Positions 38,759 through 47,275 of a stretch of DNA of 64,000 bases are shown here, piece after piece. Position numbers and translations under genes: made by a program. The stretch is taken from NCBI GenBank assembly GCA_963734125.1, contig CAVTGB010000083.1, forward strand, positions 1 through 64,000, read 5' to 3'. Positions within the stretch are counted from its first letter, which is position 1, and each line of letters begins with the position of its first letter. The DNA comes from DATARH01 sp963734125 (GTDB taxonomy: Bacteria; Pseudomonadota; Alphaproteobacteria; ATCC43930; CGMCC-115725). The notes below the pieces were generated by a model. It was not told where the DNA came from and made no database searches. It saw only the letters and a list, made by a program, of their open reading frames with translations.

Positions 38759-39373
38759 ATGCGAGACAAACCGGGGCCGTCGCGCCTCGTCATCGGCATC
38801 AGCGGCGCTTCGGGAGCGATCTACGGCGCGCGGCTTCTCGAGCTGGTGCGGCCGCTGGCGGTCGAGACCCACCTGGTGATGAGCCGGTCGGCCGAGGTTA
38901 CCCTCGCCCTCGAAACCGATCTGAAGCCCGCCGATCTGCGCGCCCGCGCCGATGTCGTGCACGGGATCGGCGATCTGGCGGCGCCGATCTCCTCGGGCTC
39001 GTTCCCGACAATCGGCATGATTGTGGCGCCGTGCTCGGTGCGCAGCATGGCCGAGATCGCCACCGGGGCGACGACGACGCTGTTGACGCGCGCCGCCGAC
39101 GTCACCTTGAAGGAACGCCGCCGCCTCGTCCTCATGGTGCGCGAAACCCCGCTCCACACCGGCCATTTGCGGACGATGACGGCGCTCTCCGAAATGGGTG
39201 CGGTGATCGCCCCGCCGGTCCCGGCCTTCTATGCCAAGCCGCAGTCGCTTGCGGAGATGATCGACCAGACCTTGGGGCGCATCCTCGACCTGTTCGGGCT
39301 CGACGCTGGAACGGTGCGACGCTGGGGGGAGCCGGCGCTGCCGAAAAACCCGGGGCGCGCCAAACCGCGCTGA
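38759..39373 (+). CDS. ubiX: Flavin prenyltransferase UbiX
   Basis: UbiX makes prenylated FMN, the cofactor of UbiD decarboxylases used in ubiquinone synthesis. The 204-aa protein shows VIGISGASGAIYGARLLEL, SGSFPTIGMIVAPCSVRSMA, TLLTRAADVTLKERRRLVL and VRETPLHTGHLRTM, with PPVPAFYAKPQSLAEMI, all typical. ATG 38759 gives the usual N-terminus. Nearby coq9 (41687-42325) suggests a loose cluster of quinone-related genes, but ubiD is not in the window. Confidence 0.95.
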   Translation: MRDKPGPSRLVIGISGASGAIYGARLLELVRPLAVETHLVMSRSAEVTLALETDLKPADLRARADVVHGIGDLAAPISSGSFPTIGMIVAPCSVRSMAEIATGATTTLLTRAADVTLKERRRLVLMVRETPLHTGHLRTMTALSEMGAVIAPPVPAFYAKPQSLAEMIDQTLGRILDLFGLDAGTVRRWGEPALPKNPGRAKPR

Positions 39374-39383
39374 ATTAAGACGG

Positions 39384-39947
39384 TCAGGTGCGCCGGGTCA
39401 GGGCGCCGAGCGCCGCGCGCAAGACGCCGGCCTCGGGTGAGCCCGCCTCGCCGCCGAGAATGAGGGCAAGATTAGCCTGTGCGATCGCGAGCCGGTCGCC
39501 TGGCGGATGCACGCCAGAGGCGCCGGCGACCCACGCCGCCAGCCGGTGCTGCATCCGCCGTTCGGCTTCGATCTCGAGCCCGGCGACGCGCCGGCGCAGC
39601 GCCTGGAGATCGGGGTCGGAAGCGCCCCCGGGCGGCCGGCCCTTGCGGGCCGTCCCGGAAGTGAGCTGCCGGCGTAGGCGGCGCAGCGGCGCGATCGCCC
39701 GGCTCGCGAGCGGGGCGATCGCAGTTGCGACCGGGGCAAGTTCTCCTTCGGCAAGCTGGCGGCCCTGGCTCGCCCCGAGCCAGAGGCCGAACAGGATCAG
39801 ATTGACCTTGAAGGCCGCGCGGTCCTGGGCCGCGCGGTCCTGCAGCGCCAACAATGCCTCGGCAACCCCGGGCCGGGCATAGAGGGCGAGCGAGAACCGC
39901 CAGAACGCCTCGCCGCCCGACGTCGGTTCAGGACCCGACTGTCGCAT
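39384..39947 (-). CDS. TIGR02444 (DUF2390) family protein
   Basis: A 187-aa protein of a conserved but uncharacterised family. The N-terminal signature is recognisable: AFWRFSLALYARPGVAEALL, LQDRAAQDRAAFKVNLILFG and LWLGASQGRQL. The remainder is a charged helical region with AERRMQHRLAAW. It ends 10 bp from the convergent ubiX stop. No membrane segment. Function unknown. Confidence 0.75.
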   Translation of the reverse strand: MRQSGPEPTSGGEAFWRFSLALYARPGVAEALLALQDRAAQDRAAFKVNLILFGLWLGASQGRQLAEGELAPVATAIAPLASRAIAPLRRLRRQLTSGTARKGRPPGGASDPDLQALRRRVAGLEIEAERRMQHRLAAWVAGASGVHPPGDRLAIAQANLALILGGEAGSPEAGVLRAALGALTRRT

Positions 39948-39958
39948 TCCACCGCCCG

Positions 39959-40255
39959 ATGAAACACGTGCGATTCGTGCTATATGAAACCGGTGGCGCC
40001 GCTCTTTGTGCCGCCCTTGTTGTCATTATGCTCGGACAACGCGCGCTGGCGATGGATCTCAACGTCGAAGCCCTGAAGGCCAAGCTTGCGGCCCTGAAGT
40101 CTGAGCATCGCGACCTCGACGACGTGATTGCGGACATTGCCGGCCGCCGGCCGTTCGATCAGTTGCAACTGCAACGATTGAAGAAGCGCAAGCTGCTGCT
40201 CAAAGACCAGATCTTGAAAATCGAGAGCGAGCTGTTGCCCGACATCATCGCCTGA
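39959..40255 (+). CDS. DUF465-like small protein with optional hydrophobic leader
   Basis: From ATG 40052 the product is 67 aa and resembles DUF465: MDLNVEALKAKLAALKSEHR, DLDDVIADIAGRRPFDQLQL and KKRKLLLKDQILKIESELLP. From ATG 39959 the frame adds 31 residues including a hydrophobic run (GGAALCAALVVIMLGQRALA) that could be a signal or membrane anchor. Neither start has a clear ribosome binding site. The longer form would be an unusual membrane-targeted DUF465. I favour the shorter form slightly but give the full frame. Confidence 0.65.
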   Translation: MKHVRFVLYETGGAALCAALVVIMLGQRALAMDLNVEALKAKLAALKSEHRDLDDVIADIAGRRPFDQLQLQRLKKRKLLLKDQILKIESELLPDIIA

Positions 40256-40272
40256 TCCGCCGCCGTCGCCGA

Positions 40273-40986
40273 TCAGGGTCCGGAATGCTCGGTTGCACGC
40301 TTTTGCTCATACATCGCCCGATCGGCCGCCTCGATCGCGTGCTGGGGATTGTCAGTTCCGGAAAACGCATGGACGCCGTAGGCGGTCGATATGGCGATCG
40401 TCAGATCGCCCTGCCGCAGCGGCGTTTCGGCGATGGCCTTGGCCAGCGCGGCGGCCTTGCTGTGGGCCTGCGCCTCGTCGGTTTGCGCGAGGATGACGCC
40501 AAACTCATCGCCGCCGAGGCGCCCCACAATGTCGCTCGAGCGGATATTCTCGCGCAGCACCGTGGCGAGATGGCGCAGCGCCGCGTCGCCGATCGGGTGA
40601 CCGTGCCTGTCGTTGATCTGCTTCATGTTGTTGAGGTCGAAATAGACGATGCTCGCCGGCACGCCGTAACGGTGGGCGAAGGCGATCGTGCGGGTCAGCT
40701 GGCGCACGAAGGCGCGCCGGTTGGCGACCGTGGTCAGCGGATCTTCATCGGCCAGGCGCTCGAGCGCGGCGATCCGGCCGCGCGCCTTGGCGAGTTCGTC
40801 GCGCAGCCGATCGCGCTCCGCCGCCAGCCGGGCCACCCCCTCGCGCAGTTCCGGGGTCAACGCCGCCTCCGATAGAGGCGCGATCCCCAGAGCCGAGCCT
40901 GCATCGCCGCTTGCCGCGTCGTCGCGCGCCGAGCGGCGCCGATTCCGACCAGTGGCGGCGGCCCGATTTGAACCACGCGGTGGCAT
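40273..40986 (-). CDS. GGDEF diguanylate cyclase
   Basis: A 237-aa soluble protein: a charged N-terminal region with a coiled coil (LAAERDRLRDELAKARGRI) and a C-terminal GGDEF domain with DPLTTVANRRAFVRQL, VYFDLNNMKQINDRHGHPIG and the active-site RLGGDEFGVILA. It should make cyclic di-GMP from GTP. I do not see the usual RxxD inhibitory site five residues before GGDEF, so product feedback may be absent. ATG 40986 follows AGGGAAATC; an in-frame extension upstream is unlike protein. Confidence 0.88.
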   Translation of the reverse strand: MPPRGSNRAAATGRNRRRSARDDAASGDAGSALGIAPLSEAALTPELREGVARLAAERDRLRDELAKARGRIAALERLADEDPLTTVANRRAFVRQLTRTIAFAHRYGVPASIVYFDLNNMKQINDRHGHPIGDAALRHLATVLRENIRSSDIVGRLGGDEFGVILAQTDEAQAHSKAAALAKAIAETPLRQGDLTIAISTAYGVHAFSGTDNPQHAIEAADRAMYEQKRATEHSGP

Positions 40987-41186
40987 GTCCAGCGATTTCC
41001 CTGTCCGGGTCGCGAGGTGGCGTTCCCACGTAAGTCTATAGTCGAGTCGGGAGGCTTTGCTGAAACAAATTCGCCGCGCCATGCGGCAGCGCGTCACACC
41101 CACCGGGCGCCCATGGCGCCCGCTTGTGGGGCCGAACACCGCTTCTATAATTGGACCGCGGTGGGACCCGAACCGAAAGGCAGGAC

Positions 41187-41678
41187 ATGACCGAGGCGGC
41201 GTGTGTGATCGGCATCATCATGGGCAGTCAATCCGATTGGGAGACGATGCAACATGCCGCCCGGGCGCTCGACCGGCTCGGCATCGGCTACGAGACTCGC
41301 GTCGCCTCGGCCCACCGCACGCCCGATCGACTGTCCGAGTATGCGCGAAGCGCGCAGGCCCGTGGCATCAAGGCGATCATCGCCGGGGCCGGCGGCGCCG
41401 CGCACCTGCCGGGCGTGACCGCCGCGCTGACCCCGCTGCCGGTGCTCGGGGTGCCGATCGAGAGCCAGGCCCTGCGCGGCCTCGACAGCCTGCTGTCGAT
41501 CGTCCAGATGCCGGCCGGCGTACCGGTCGCCACCTTTGCGATCGGCCGCGCCGGCGCCGTCAATGCGGCGCTGTTTGCCGCCGCCATCCTCGGTCTCAGC
41601 GATCCCGCCGCGGCCGCCGCGGTCGACGAGTGGCGGCGCGCCCAGGCCGAGGCCATCCCCGAGCATCCGCAGACTTGA
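41187..41678 (+). CDS. purE: N5-carboxyaminoimidazole ribonucleotide mutase PurE
   Basis: PurE converts N5-CAIR to CAIR in purine synthesis. The 163-aa protein has the family's IIMGSQSDWETM, ETRVASAHRTPDRL (catalytic His), AIIAGAGGAAHLPGV, LGVPIESQALRGLDSL and IVQMPAGVPVATFAIGRAGA. ATG 41187 follows GAAAGGCAGGA. purK, its usual partner, is not adjacent; a convergent coq9 follows 8 bp later. Confidence 0.95.
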   Translation: MTEAACVIGIIMGSQSDWETMQHAARALDRLGIGYETRVASAHRTPDRLSEYARSAQARGIKAIIAGAGGAAHLPGVTAALTPLPVLGVPIESQALRGLDSLLSIVQMPAGVPVATFAIGRAGAVNAALFAAAILGLSDPAAAAAVDEWRRAQAEAIPEHPQT

Positions 41679-41686
41679 CGCCGCAA

Positions 41687-42325
41687 TCAGCGGGACGGGC
41701 GCAACACACGCAGGGGGTTGGGCAGGTTTGCCGCGGCGCTCGCCAGGCGTTCGCGCAGGCCGGTCAGGCGGTGCAGGTCGGCGAGCCGGCGGTCGATAAA
41801 GGCCGCGGTATCGGCGCCCTCGGGCGAGCGGTCGTCGAGCCAGAAGAGGGTCGCGGCCGCGATGATCCCGGCGAGGGTGGCGCGCTTGGTATAAAAGCTG
41901 AAATCGGTCGATGCGTCGCCGACCCCGTGCCACACCGTGTCGACCGTGTCGTAGAGCAGGCGCACGGCGAGCGGCGCGTTTTGCGGCATCGCCAGGACCG
42001 CAAGGCCGCGCCGCACCGCCTCGCGCCACGGCGCCAGTAATTCAAAACGCAGTCTGAGCGCCAGGGCCACCCGCCGCGACAGGCTGTCGGGAAGCGGCGA
42101 CGCCGCCGCCAGCCGCTCGAGCATCCGGAAATCGGCCCACCGGCTGAACGCCGCGATCAGGTCGGTGGCGCCGCGCGGAAACAGCGCCAGCGCCTCGCCG
42201 GCCGGGATCTCGGTGCGGCGGGCGGCGTTGCGCAGGGCATGCCGGCTCCAGCCGTCGAAGGCGACATCGGGCAGAATCGCCGCGAGCAGCCGCTCGCGCT
42301 CCCTCTCGGCGAAGGGGCTCTTCAT
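41687..42325 (-). CDS. COQ9 family protein (ubiquinone biosynthesis)
   Basis: A 212-aa member of the COQ9 family, found in alphaproteobacteria and mitochondria, which binds lipids and presents intermediates to the Coq7 hydroxylase. Recognisable parts are the TetR-like N-terminal helices (ILPDVAFDGWSRHALRNAAR), FELLAPWREAVRRGLAVLAM, TVDTVWHGVGDASTDFSFYT and KRATLAGIIAAATLFWLDD. The start at 42325 overlaps the end of def by four bases on the same strand, so the two are co-transcribed. Confidence 0.88.
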   Translation of the reverse strand: MKSPFAERERERLLAAILPDVAFDGWSRHALRNAARRTEIPAGEALALFPRGATDLIAAFSRWADFRMLERLAAASPLPDSLSRRVALALRLRFELLAPWREAVRRGLAVLAMPQNAPLAVRLLYDTVDTVWHGVGDASTDFSFYTKRATLAGIIAAATLFWLDDRSPEGADTAAFIDRRLADLHRLTGLRERLASAAANLPNPLRVLRPSR

Positions 42326-42886
42326 GGCTCCGTCTCGCCGGCAAGGAACGCTGCGAGATCAATCGGATGGCGCTGCAGCTCCTCGACAAAGACGAGGAGG
42401 CGGTGGTCCTCCATGCGCTGCGGATAGAGGATGCCGTTGAGGTGGTCGCATTCGTGCTGGACGACGCGGGCGTGAAACCCGGCGACCTCGCGCTCGATCG
42501 TGGCGCCGTCGAGACCCTGGCCGCGATAGCGGATATAGAGATCGCGGGGGACGACGCCGCGCAGCCCGGGCACCGACAGGCACCCCTCCCAGCCGAGCGC
42601 GCGCTCGGACCCAATGGGTTCGATGACCGGGTTGATCAGCACCGTCAGATCAACTTCGGTATCGCCGGGCAAGTCGGTCAACCGCTCGGGGCCGACGCGG
42701 AAGACGACGAGGCGGTCGAGGCTTGTGCACCTGAGGCGCGGCAAGCCCGGTGCCGCCGGCATCCTCCATCGTCTCGATCATGTCGTCGACGAGCTGGCGC
42801 ACCCAGGGTGCGGTTGCGTCCGGGATCGCGGCGGCCACCGCGCGCAGCACCGGATGCCCCATGCGGGCGATCTTCAACAGAGCCAT
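42322..42886 (-). CDS. def: Peptide deformylase (frame-corrected)
   Basis: Def removes the formyl group from nascent proteins. All three motifs are present but split over two frames: GGTGLAAPQVH in the first, EGCLSVPG and the zinc-binding HECDHLNGILYP in the second. One extra C at about 42720 (sense CAAGCCTCGACC, expected CAAGCTCGACC) causes the shift; removal gives QVHKLDRLVVFRVGPERL and a normal 187-aa enzyme. A sequence error is likely for such a gene, although a second def could exist elsewhere. The start is ATG 42886 (MALLKIARMGHPVL). Divergent from rpsU; coq9 follows. Confidence 0.88.
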
Positions 42887-43029
42887 GCCGCCACTATGGA
42901 ATCGCGCGGGGCCCGGGTAAAGCCGCACCGGCATCCTTCACAGGGCCTCCCGGGAATGCTAAGTGTTGATCGGAGAAAGGCCGCCATCGCGGCCCGATGA
43001 GGTCCACCCAACTGCAGAGAGACGCAGCC

Positions 43030-43233
43030 GTGCAAGTCGTCGTTCGCGAAAACAATGTCGATCAGGCGCTCCGAGTCCTCAAAAAGAAGATGCAGCGCGA
43101 AGGGATGTTCCGCGAGATGAAGCTGCGGCGCAGCTACGAAAAGCCCTCCGAGCGGCGCGCCCGAGAAAAGGCCGAAGCGGTGCGCCGCTATAGGAAGCTG
43201 CTGCGCAAGCGCATGGAGCGAGAGGGGTACTGA
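43030..43233 (+). CDS. rpsU: 30S ribosomal protein bS21
   Basis: A 67-aa ribosomal protein of typical length: VQVVVRENNVDQALRVLKKK, MQREGMFREMKLRRSYEKPS and a basic tail with KLLRKRMEREG. Start GTG 43030 reproduces the standard N-terminus. The 143-bp gap from def (42887-43029) must hold its promoter; I see no other gene in it. Confidence 0.95.
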   Translation: MQVVVRENNVDQALRVLKKKMQREGMFREMKLRRSYEKPSERRAREKAEAVRRYRKLLRKRMEREGY

Positions 43234-43272
43234 GCCGCTTGCGGATGCTCGTGCCCGGCGCCACCTAAGAGC

Positions 43273-43806
43273 ATGCTCGATCCGCTGACGGTATCGGAAT
43301 ACCTCCTTCCCCCGCCGGACGCGTTCGCTAACGGCGTTTTGAACGAAGAATATGGCCCACAGAGCGATCCGTTTGGTCGTCTCGCCGTAGTTGCTGCTTC
43401 AATTGCCAAGGGCGGGGCAATCCTGAAAGCGCAAAACGATCGGTTTGATGAGCTGTATGGCAAAGCCGAGCAAACCAACGCGCCACCCGAGGAGTTAGAA
43501 CAAGCGGCGGCGATAATTTTCGACAACGAACGCAAGGCCGCCAGTGCTCTTGTTCCGCAGATCAAGCAGATCGAACAAAAGTTGGCTCGGAAGCATCGAC
43601 CCACCGATTTCGCTCGGTCCGCCCGGCGGTCGGCTGAGGAAGCACTCGATATCGGACGGACCTGGCTCGAACTTTATCAGAACCTCAGAATTCGCCTGTT
43701 GAAGCTCGCCTCGGATCGCCGGGTTGCTGCCGGTGAAACGGGCAGCCCAATCCTCTCCGATGCCGATGAAATGGAGCGATACCTCCGCAGGATTGCCGGG
43801 GGATGA
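43273..43806 (+). CDS. Unrecognised 177-aa protein preceding a RelE-like gene
   Basis: A soluble, mostly helical protein without a family I recognise: VSEYLLPPPDAFANGVLNEE, LEQAAAIIFDNERKAASALV and RSAEEALDIGRTWLELYQNL. Base composition is lower in GC than flanking genes. Its stop overlaps the ATG of the RelE-like gene by four bases (ATGA), which suggests a toxin-antitoxin type pair, but it is far longer than normal antitoxins and no DNA-binding motif is clear. Confidence 0.6.
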   Translation: MLDPLTVSEYLLPPPDAFANGVLNEEYGPQSDPFGRLAVVAASIAKGGAILKAQNDRFDELYGKAEQTNAPPEELEQAAAIIFDNERKAASALVPQIKQIEQKLARKHRPTDFARSARRSAEEALDIGRTWLELYQNLRIRLLKLASDRRVAAGETGSPILSDADEMERYLRRIAGG

Positions 43807-43998
43807 AACCGCGGCGCGTCAAGACCGCGCCGGGGTTCGACAAGGCGTTGCGGGATCTGCCCCCGAATTTGCGGGCCCAGACCCATCGAGGCGGTAAAAC
43901 GGTTTATCGATCGCACCGCCGAGCGCTCCGTCCACAGCGAACTCTTCCACGTCGGCCCGCATGATGATTATCGCACCGTAACGCGCAGAAAGCGCTGA
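43803..43998 (+). CDS. RelE/ParE-like toxin, short (frame-corrected)
   Basis: Starts MKPRRVKTAPGFDKALRDLP, the opening of RelE/ParE-type toxins, and after a frameshift continues IEAVKRFIDRTAERSVHSEL and DDYRTVTRRKR. One extra C at 43882-43884 (CCC for CC) explains the shift. The corrected product is 64 aa, shorter than typical RelE (about 85-95 aa), so the C-terminal strand may be lost. Coupled to the upstream 177-aa gene. Confidence 0.5.
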
Positions 43999-44008
43999 GC
44001 GGACGCCG

Positions 44009-45406
44009 CTATTCCAGCGCCTTGATGATTTCCTCGCACATCTTTTTGGCGTCGCCGAACAGCATCATCGTGTTGTCGCGGTAGAAGAGTTCGTTCTCGA
44101 CGCCGGCGTAGCCCGAGGCCATCGAGCGCTTGACGAAGAGCACGGTCTTGGCGCGTTCGACGTCGAGGATCGGCATCCCGTAGATCGGCGAGGAATGATC
44201 GGTCTTGGCCGCCGGGTTGGTGATGTCGTTGGCGCCGATCACGAAGGCGACGTCGGTCGAGGCGAAATCATGGTTGATCGCATCGAGCTCGAAAACGTCG
44301 TCGTAGGAGACGTTGGCCTCGGCCAACAGCACGTTCATGTGCCCGGGCATGCGCCCCGCTACGGGATGGATCGCATAACGCACGTGCTGCACGCCTTCCT
44401 TCTTCAATAGGTCAGCCATTTCGCGCAGCGCGTGCTGGGCCTGGGCGACGGCCATGCCGTAACCCGGCACGATGATGACCGAGCCGGCGTTCTTGAGGAT
44501 GAAGGCGGCGTCTTCCGCGCTACCCGACTTGACGAGCTTGTCGCCGGCCCCGGGACCGGTGGGCGCGGTGCCGCTCTCGGTGCCGAACCCACCGAGGATC
44601 ACATTGACGATCGAGCGGTTCATCCCCTTGCACATGATGTAGCTGAGGATCGCGCCCGAGGAGCCGACGAGGGCTCCGGTGATGATCAGGAGGCTGTTCG
44701 ATAGCGTAAACCCGATGCCGCAGGCGGCCCACCCCGAATAGGAGTTCAGCATCGAAATGACGACCGGCATGTCGGCCCCGCCGATCGGCAGGATCAACAG
44801 GAAGCCGAAGGCAAGCGAGAGCGCCACCAATAACGCAAAGATGCCGGGCGCCTCGGTCATCACGAAGAGGGCGATCAAGAGAATGAGGAGGATACCGAGC
44901 CCGGCATTGACCAGATGCTGACCGGGAAAGACGAGGGGTCGGCCGGAGACCAGACCCTGCAGTTTGGCGAAGGCGACGATCGATCCGGTAAAGGTAATGG
45001 CGCCGATCGTCAGCCCGATCGCCATTTCGACGAGGCTCGACCCGTGGATCTCGCCGCGGATGCCGATCCCGTAGGCTTCGGGCGCGGCGAAGGCGGCGCT
45101 GGCGACGCAGACCGCGGCGAGGCCGACGAGGCTGTGGAACGCGGCGACCAGCTGCGGCAGCGCCGTCATCTGGATCTGCCGGGCGATATAGGTGCCGATC
45201 GCGCCGCCGATCAGGAGGCCGACGATGATCAGCCAGAAGCTGACGATCTGCGGGGTCACCAGCGTCGTCAGGATGGCGATCGCCATCCCGGCGATGCCGT
45301 AGATGTTGCCGGCCCGCGCCGTTTCGGGCGAGGAGAGGCCGCGCAGGGCCATGATGAAGCAGACCGAGGCGACGAGATACAGGAGGGCCGAGAAGCTGTC
45401 GCTCAT
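44009..45406 (-). CDS. pntB: NAD(P) transhydrogenase subunit beta
   Basis: The beta subunit of proton-translocating transhydrogenase (465 aa): about nine membrane helices in the first 270 residues (ALLYLVASVCFIMALRGL; IIVGLLIGGAIGTYIARQI; GLGILLILLIALFV), then the NADP(H)-binding dIII domain with VIIVPGYGMAVAQAQHAL, RYAIHPVAGRMPGHMNVLLA and DVAFVIGANDITNPAA. It couples hydride transfer from NADH to NADP+ to proton entry. Last gene of the pntAA-pntAB-pntB operon; ATG at 45406. Confidence 0.95.
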   Translation of the reverse strand: MSDSFSALLYLVASVCFIMALRGLSSPETARAGNIYGIAGMAIAILTTLVTPQIVSFWLIIVGLLIGGAIGTYIARQIQMTALPQLVAAFHSLVGLAAVCVASAAFAAPEAYGIGIRGEIHGSSLVEMAIGLTIGAITFTGSIVAFAKLQGLVSGRPLVFPGQHLVNAGLGILLILLIALFVMTEAPGIFALLVALSLAFGFLLILPIGGADMPVVISMLNSYSGWAACGIGFTLSNSLLIITGALVGSSGAILSYIMCKGMNRSIVNVILGGFGTESGTAPTGPGAGDKLVKSGSAEDAAFILKNAGSVIIVPGYGMAVAQAQHALREMADLLKKEGVQHVRYAIHPVAGRMPGHMNVLLAEANVSYDDVFELDAINHDFASTDVAFVIGANDITNPAAKTDHSSPIYGMPILDVERAKTVLFVKRSMASGYAGVENELFYRDNTMMLFGDAKKMCEEIIKALE

Positions 45407-45426
45407 GGGTTGAGTTTGGCGCTCCG

Positions 45427-45834
45427 CTATTTCTTGCGCTGGAACATTTGCAGCATCCGCTGGGTCACGATAAAGCCGCCGAAGATGTTGACCGCCGCCA
45501 GGGTCACCGCGACGAACCCCATGATCTTGGCGAAGCTGAGCCCCGAGGGCCCGGCGGCGATCAGCGCGCCAACGATGATCACGCTCGATACCGCGTTGGT
45601 GACGCTCATCAAGGGCGAATGCAAGGCCGGCGTCACCCGCCATACGACGTAGTAGCCGACGAAGACGGCGAGCACGAACACCGTCAGCTCAAAGACGAAC
45701 GGCGTGCCGGCATGGGCGCCCTGTTGGGTCGCCATCGTGAGCTGCTGCGACAAGGCGTCGAGCTTTCGCGCGAGGGCGCCGGCATCGCCGGCAAGCTCGC
45801 CGGCGCGTTGCGCGAGCGATGCGGGATCCGCCAT
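45427..45834 (-). CDS. pntAB: NAD(P) transhydrogenase subunit alpha 2 (membrane part)
   Basis: A 135-aa membrane subunit: FVFELTVFVLAVFVGYYVVW, RVTPALHSPLMSVTNAVSSV, IIVGALIAAG and VAVTLAAVNIFGGFIVTQRM make four helices of domain II; the N-terminal ~45 residues are a hydrophilic helix. Separate alpha1 and alpha2 polypeptides are typical of Rhodospirillum-like alphaproteobacteria, whereas enterobacteria fuse them. ATG at 45834, 10 bp after pntAA. Confidence 0.92.
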   Translation of the reverse strand: MADPASLAQRAGELAGDAGALARKLDALSQQLTMATQQGAHAGTPFVFELTVFVLAVFVGYYVVWRVTPALHSPLMSVTNAVSSVIIVGALIAAGPSGLSFAKIMGFVAVTLAAVNIFGGFIVTQRMLQMFQRKK

Positions 45835-45844
45835 GCGTTCTCCG

Positions 45845-47044
45845 TCAGCTGGTGGCGCCGGGGATGGCGCCAGGGGAGGCTGGCGCCGCCGCCGGCTCCG
45901 GCGCGAGGGCCGAGTTGACAACGGCGCCGTCGAGGGTCAACAGCGCGGCCTTGACAATTTCATCCGAGGTGTCGATCCGCAACTTGCCTTCCTTATCGAC
46001 GAGGAGCGTAAGAAAGGCCAGCAGGTTGCGGGCGTAGAGCTGGCTGGCGTCTGCGGCGATGCGCGAGGGCATGTTGAGGTGGCCGACGATCCTGACCCCA
46101 TTTGCCGTCGTCGCGACTTCGCCGGGCCGGCTGCCCTCGACATTGCCGCCGGCCTCGACCGCAAGATCGACGATGACCGAGCCCGGCATCATGCCGGCGA
46201 CCATGGCCTCGGTCAGCAGCACCGGCGCGCGCCGGCCCGGCACCAGCGCGGTGCAGATGACGATGTCGGTCCGGCGCAATGTCTCAGTGATCTTCTCGCG
46301 CTGGCGGCGCTGATAATCCTCGCCCATCTCGCGCGCATAGCCGCCCGCGGTCTCGGCGCCGCGCGCGGCCTCCTCGTCGACGGTGATGAAGCTCGCGCCG
46401 AGGCTTTCGACCTGCTCCTTGGCGGCGGCGCGCACATCGGTGGCGCTGACGATGGCGCCCAAGCGGCGCGCCGTCGCGATCGCCTGGAGGCCGGCGACCC
46501 CGGCGCCCATTATGAGGACGCGCGCCGCCTTGATCGTGCCGGCCGCGGTCATCATCATCGGAAAGGCGCGGCCGAATTCGCCGGCGGCGTCGAGCACCGC
46601 CTTGTAGCCGGCAAGATTGGCCTGCGAGGACAAGACGTCCATCGTCTGCGCCCGGGTGATGCGCGGGATCAGCTCCATCGCAAAAGCGGCAATCCCTGCC
46701 TTGGCATAGGCCGCGATCTCGGCCGGGTTCTGCAACGGCGCCAAGAGACCGATCAGCACCGCGCCGCGCTTCAAGAGCTTCAGCTCATCGGTCCCGTCGG
46801 CGCCGCCCGATAGCGGGCGCTGGACCTTGAGGACGATATCAGCGTCGGCGAGCGCGGCCGCCGCGTCGCCGACGATCGCGGCCCCCGCCGCACTATAGGC
46901 GGCATCGGGGACGCCGGCCTCGGCCCCGGCGCGGCTTTCGACAACCGGCTCGAGGCCGAGGGCGACCATCTGCTTGACGCTGTCGGGGGATGCCGCCACG
47001 CGCCGTTCGTCGGCGCGCCGTTCCTTGATGATGGCGACCCGCAT
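45845..47044 (-). CDS. pntAA: NAD(P) transhydrogenase subunit alpha 1 (NAD-binding)
   Basis: The 399-aa soluble dI subunit that binds NAD(H), related to alanine dehydrogenase: MRVAIIKERRADERRVAASP, FAMELIPRITRAQTMDVLSS, QANLAGYKAVLDAA, ARVLIMGAGVAGLQAIATAR (Rossmann), SATDVRAAAKEQVESLGASF and VIVDLAVEAGGNVEGS. The tail is Pro/Ala-rich. ATG 47044 is the standard start. First gene of the three-gene pnt operon. The 47045-47275 gap upstream holds its promoter region and a short tandem repeat. Confidence 0.95.
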   Translation of the reverse strand: MRVAIIKERRADERRVAASPDSVKQMVALGLEPVVESRAGAEAGVPDAAYSAAGAAIVGDAAAALADADIVLKVQRPLSGGADGTDELKLLKRGAVLIGLLAPLQNPAEIAAYAKAGIAAFAMELIPRITRAQTMDVLSSQANLAGYKAVLDAAGEFGRAFPMMMTAAGTIKAARVLIMGAGVAGLQAIATARRLGAIVSATDVRAAAKEQVESLGASFITVDEEAARGAETAGGYAREMGEDYQRRQREKITETLRRTDIVICTALVPGRRAPVLLTEAMVAGMMPGSVIVDLAVEAGGNVEGSRPGEVATTANGVRIVGHLNMPSRIAADASQLYARNLLAFLTLLVDKEGKLRIDTSDEIVKAALLTLDGAVVNSALAPEPAAAPASPGAIPGATS

Positions 47045-47207
47045 CCCCGGATGGTTCCTCTCGTTGCCGCCGCGCACAATGGCGCGCGCTGGTGCGGTTG
47101 TGAAGGGCGAAGGGCGCAGGTCCAGCGTAAGTCCCCTGCGGGGAGGTGCCGCGTCGAGCGGTTTGGAACGGCCCAGGGGCCGTGATAGGCTGCGAGGCGT
47201 AGGCTAT

Positions 47208-47246
47208 CATGCTCGGCAGGCATGCTCGGCAGGCATGCTCGGCGGG
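47208..47246 (+). repeat. Three tandem 13-bp repeats upstream of the sigma factor gene
   Basis: CATGCTCGGCAGG occurs at 47208-47220 and 47221-47233, and with one change (CATGCTCGGCGGG) at 47234-47246. The array ends 30 bp before the TTG start of the ECF sigma gene, in the gap shared with divergent pntAA. Regularly spaced copies could bind a regulator or simply be slippage. Confidence 0.8.
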
Positions 47247-47275
47247 CGCACGGGAATAATCGACGAGGAGGCGCG

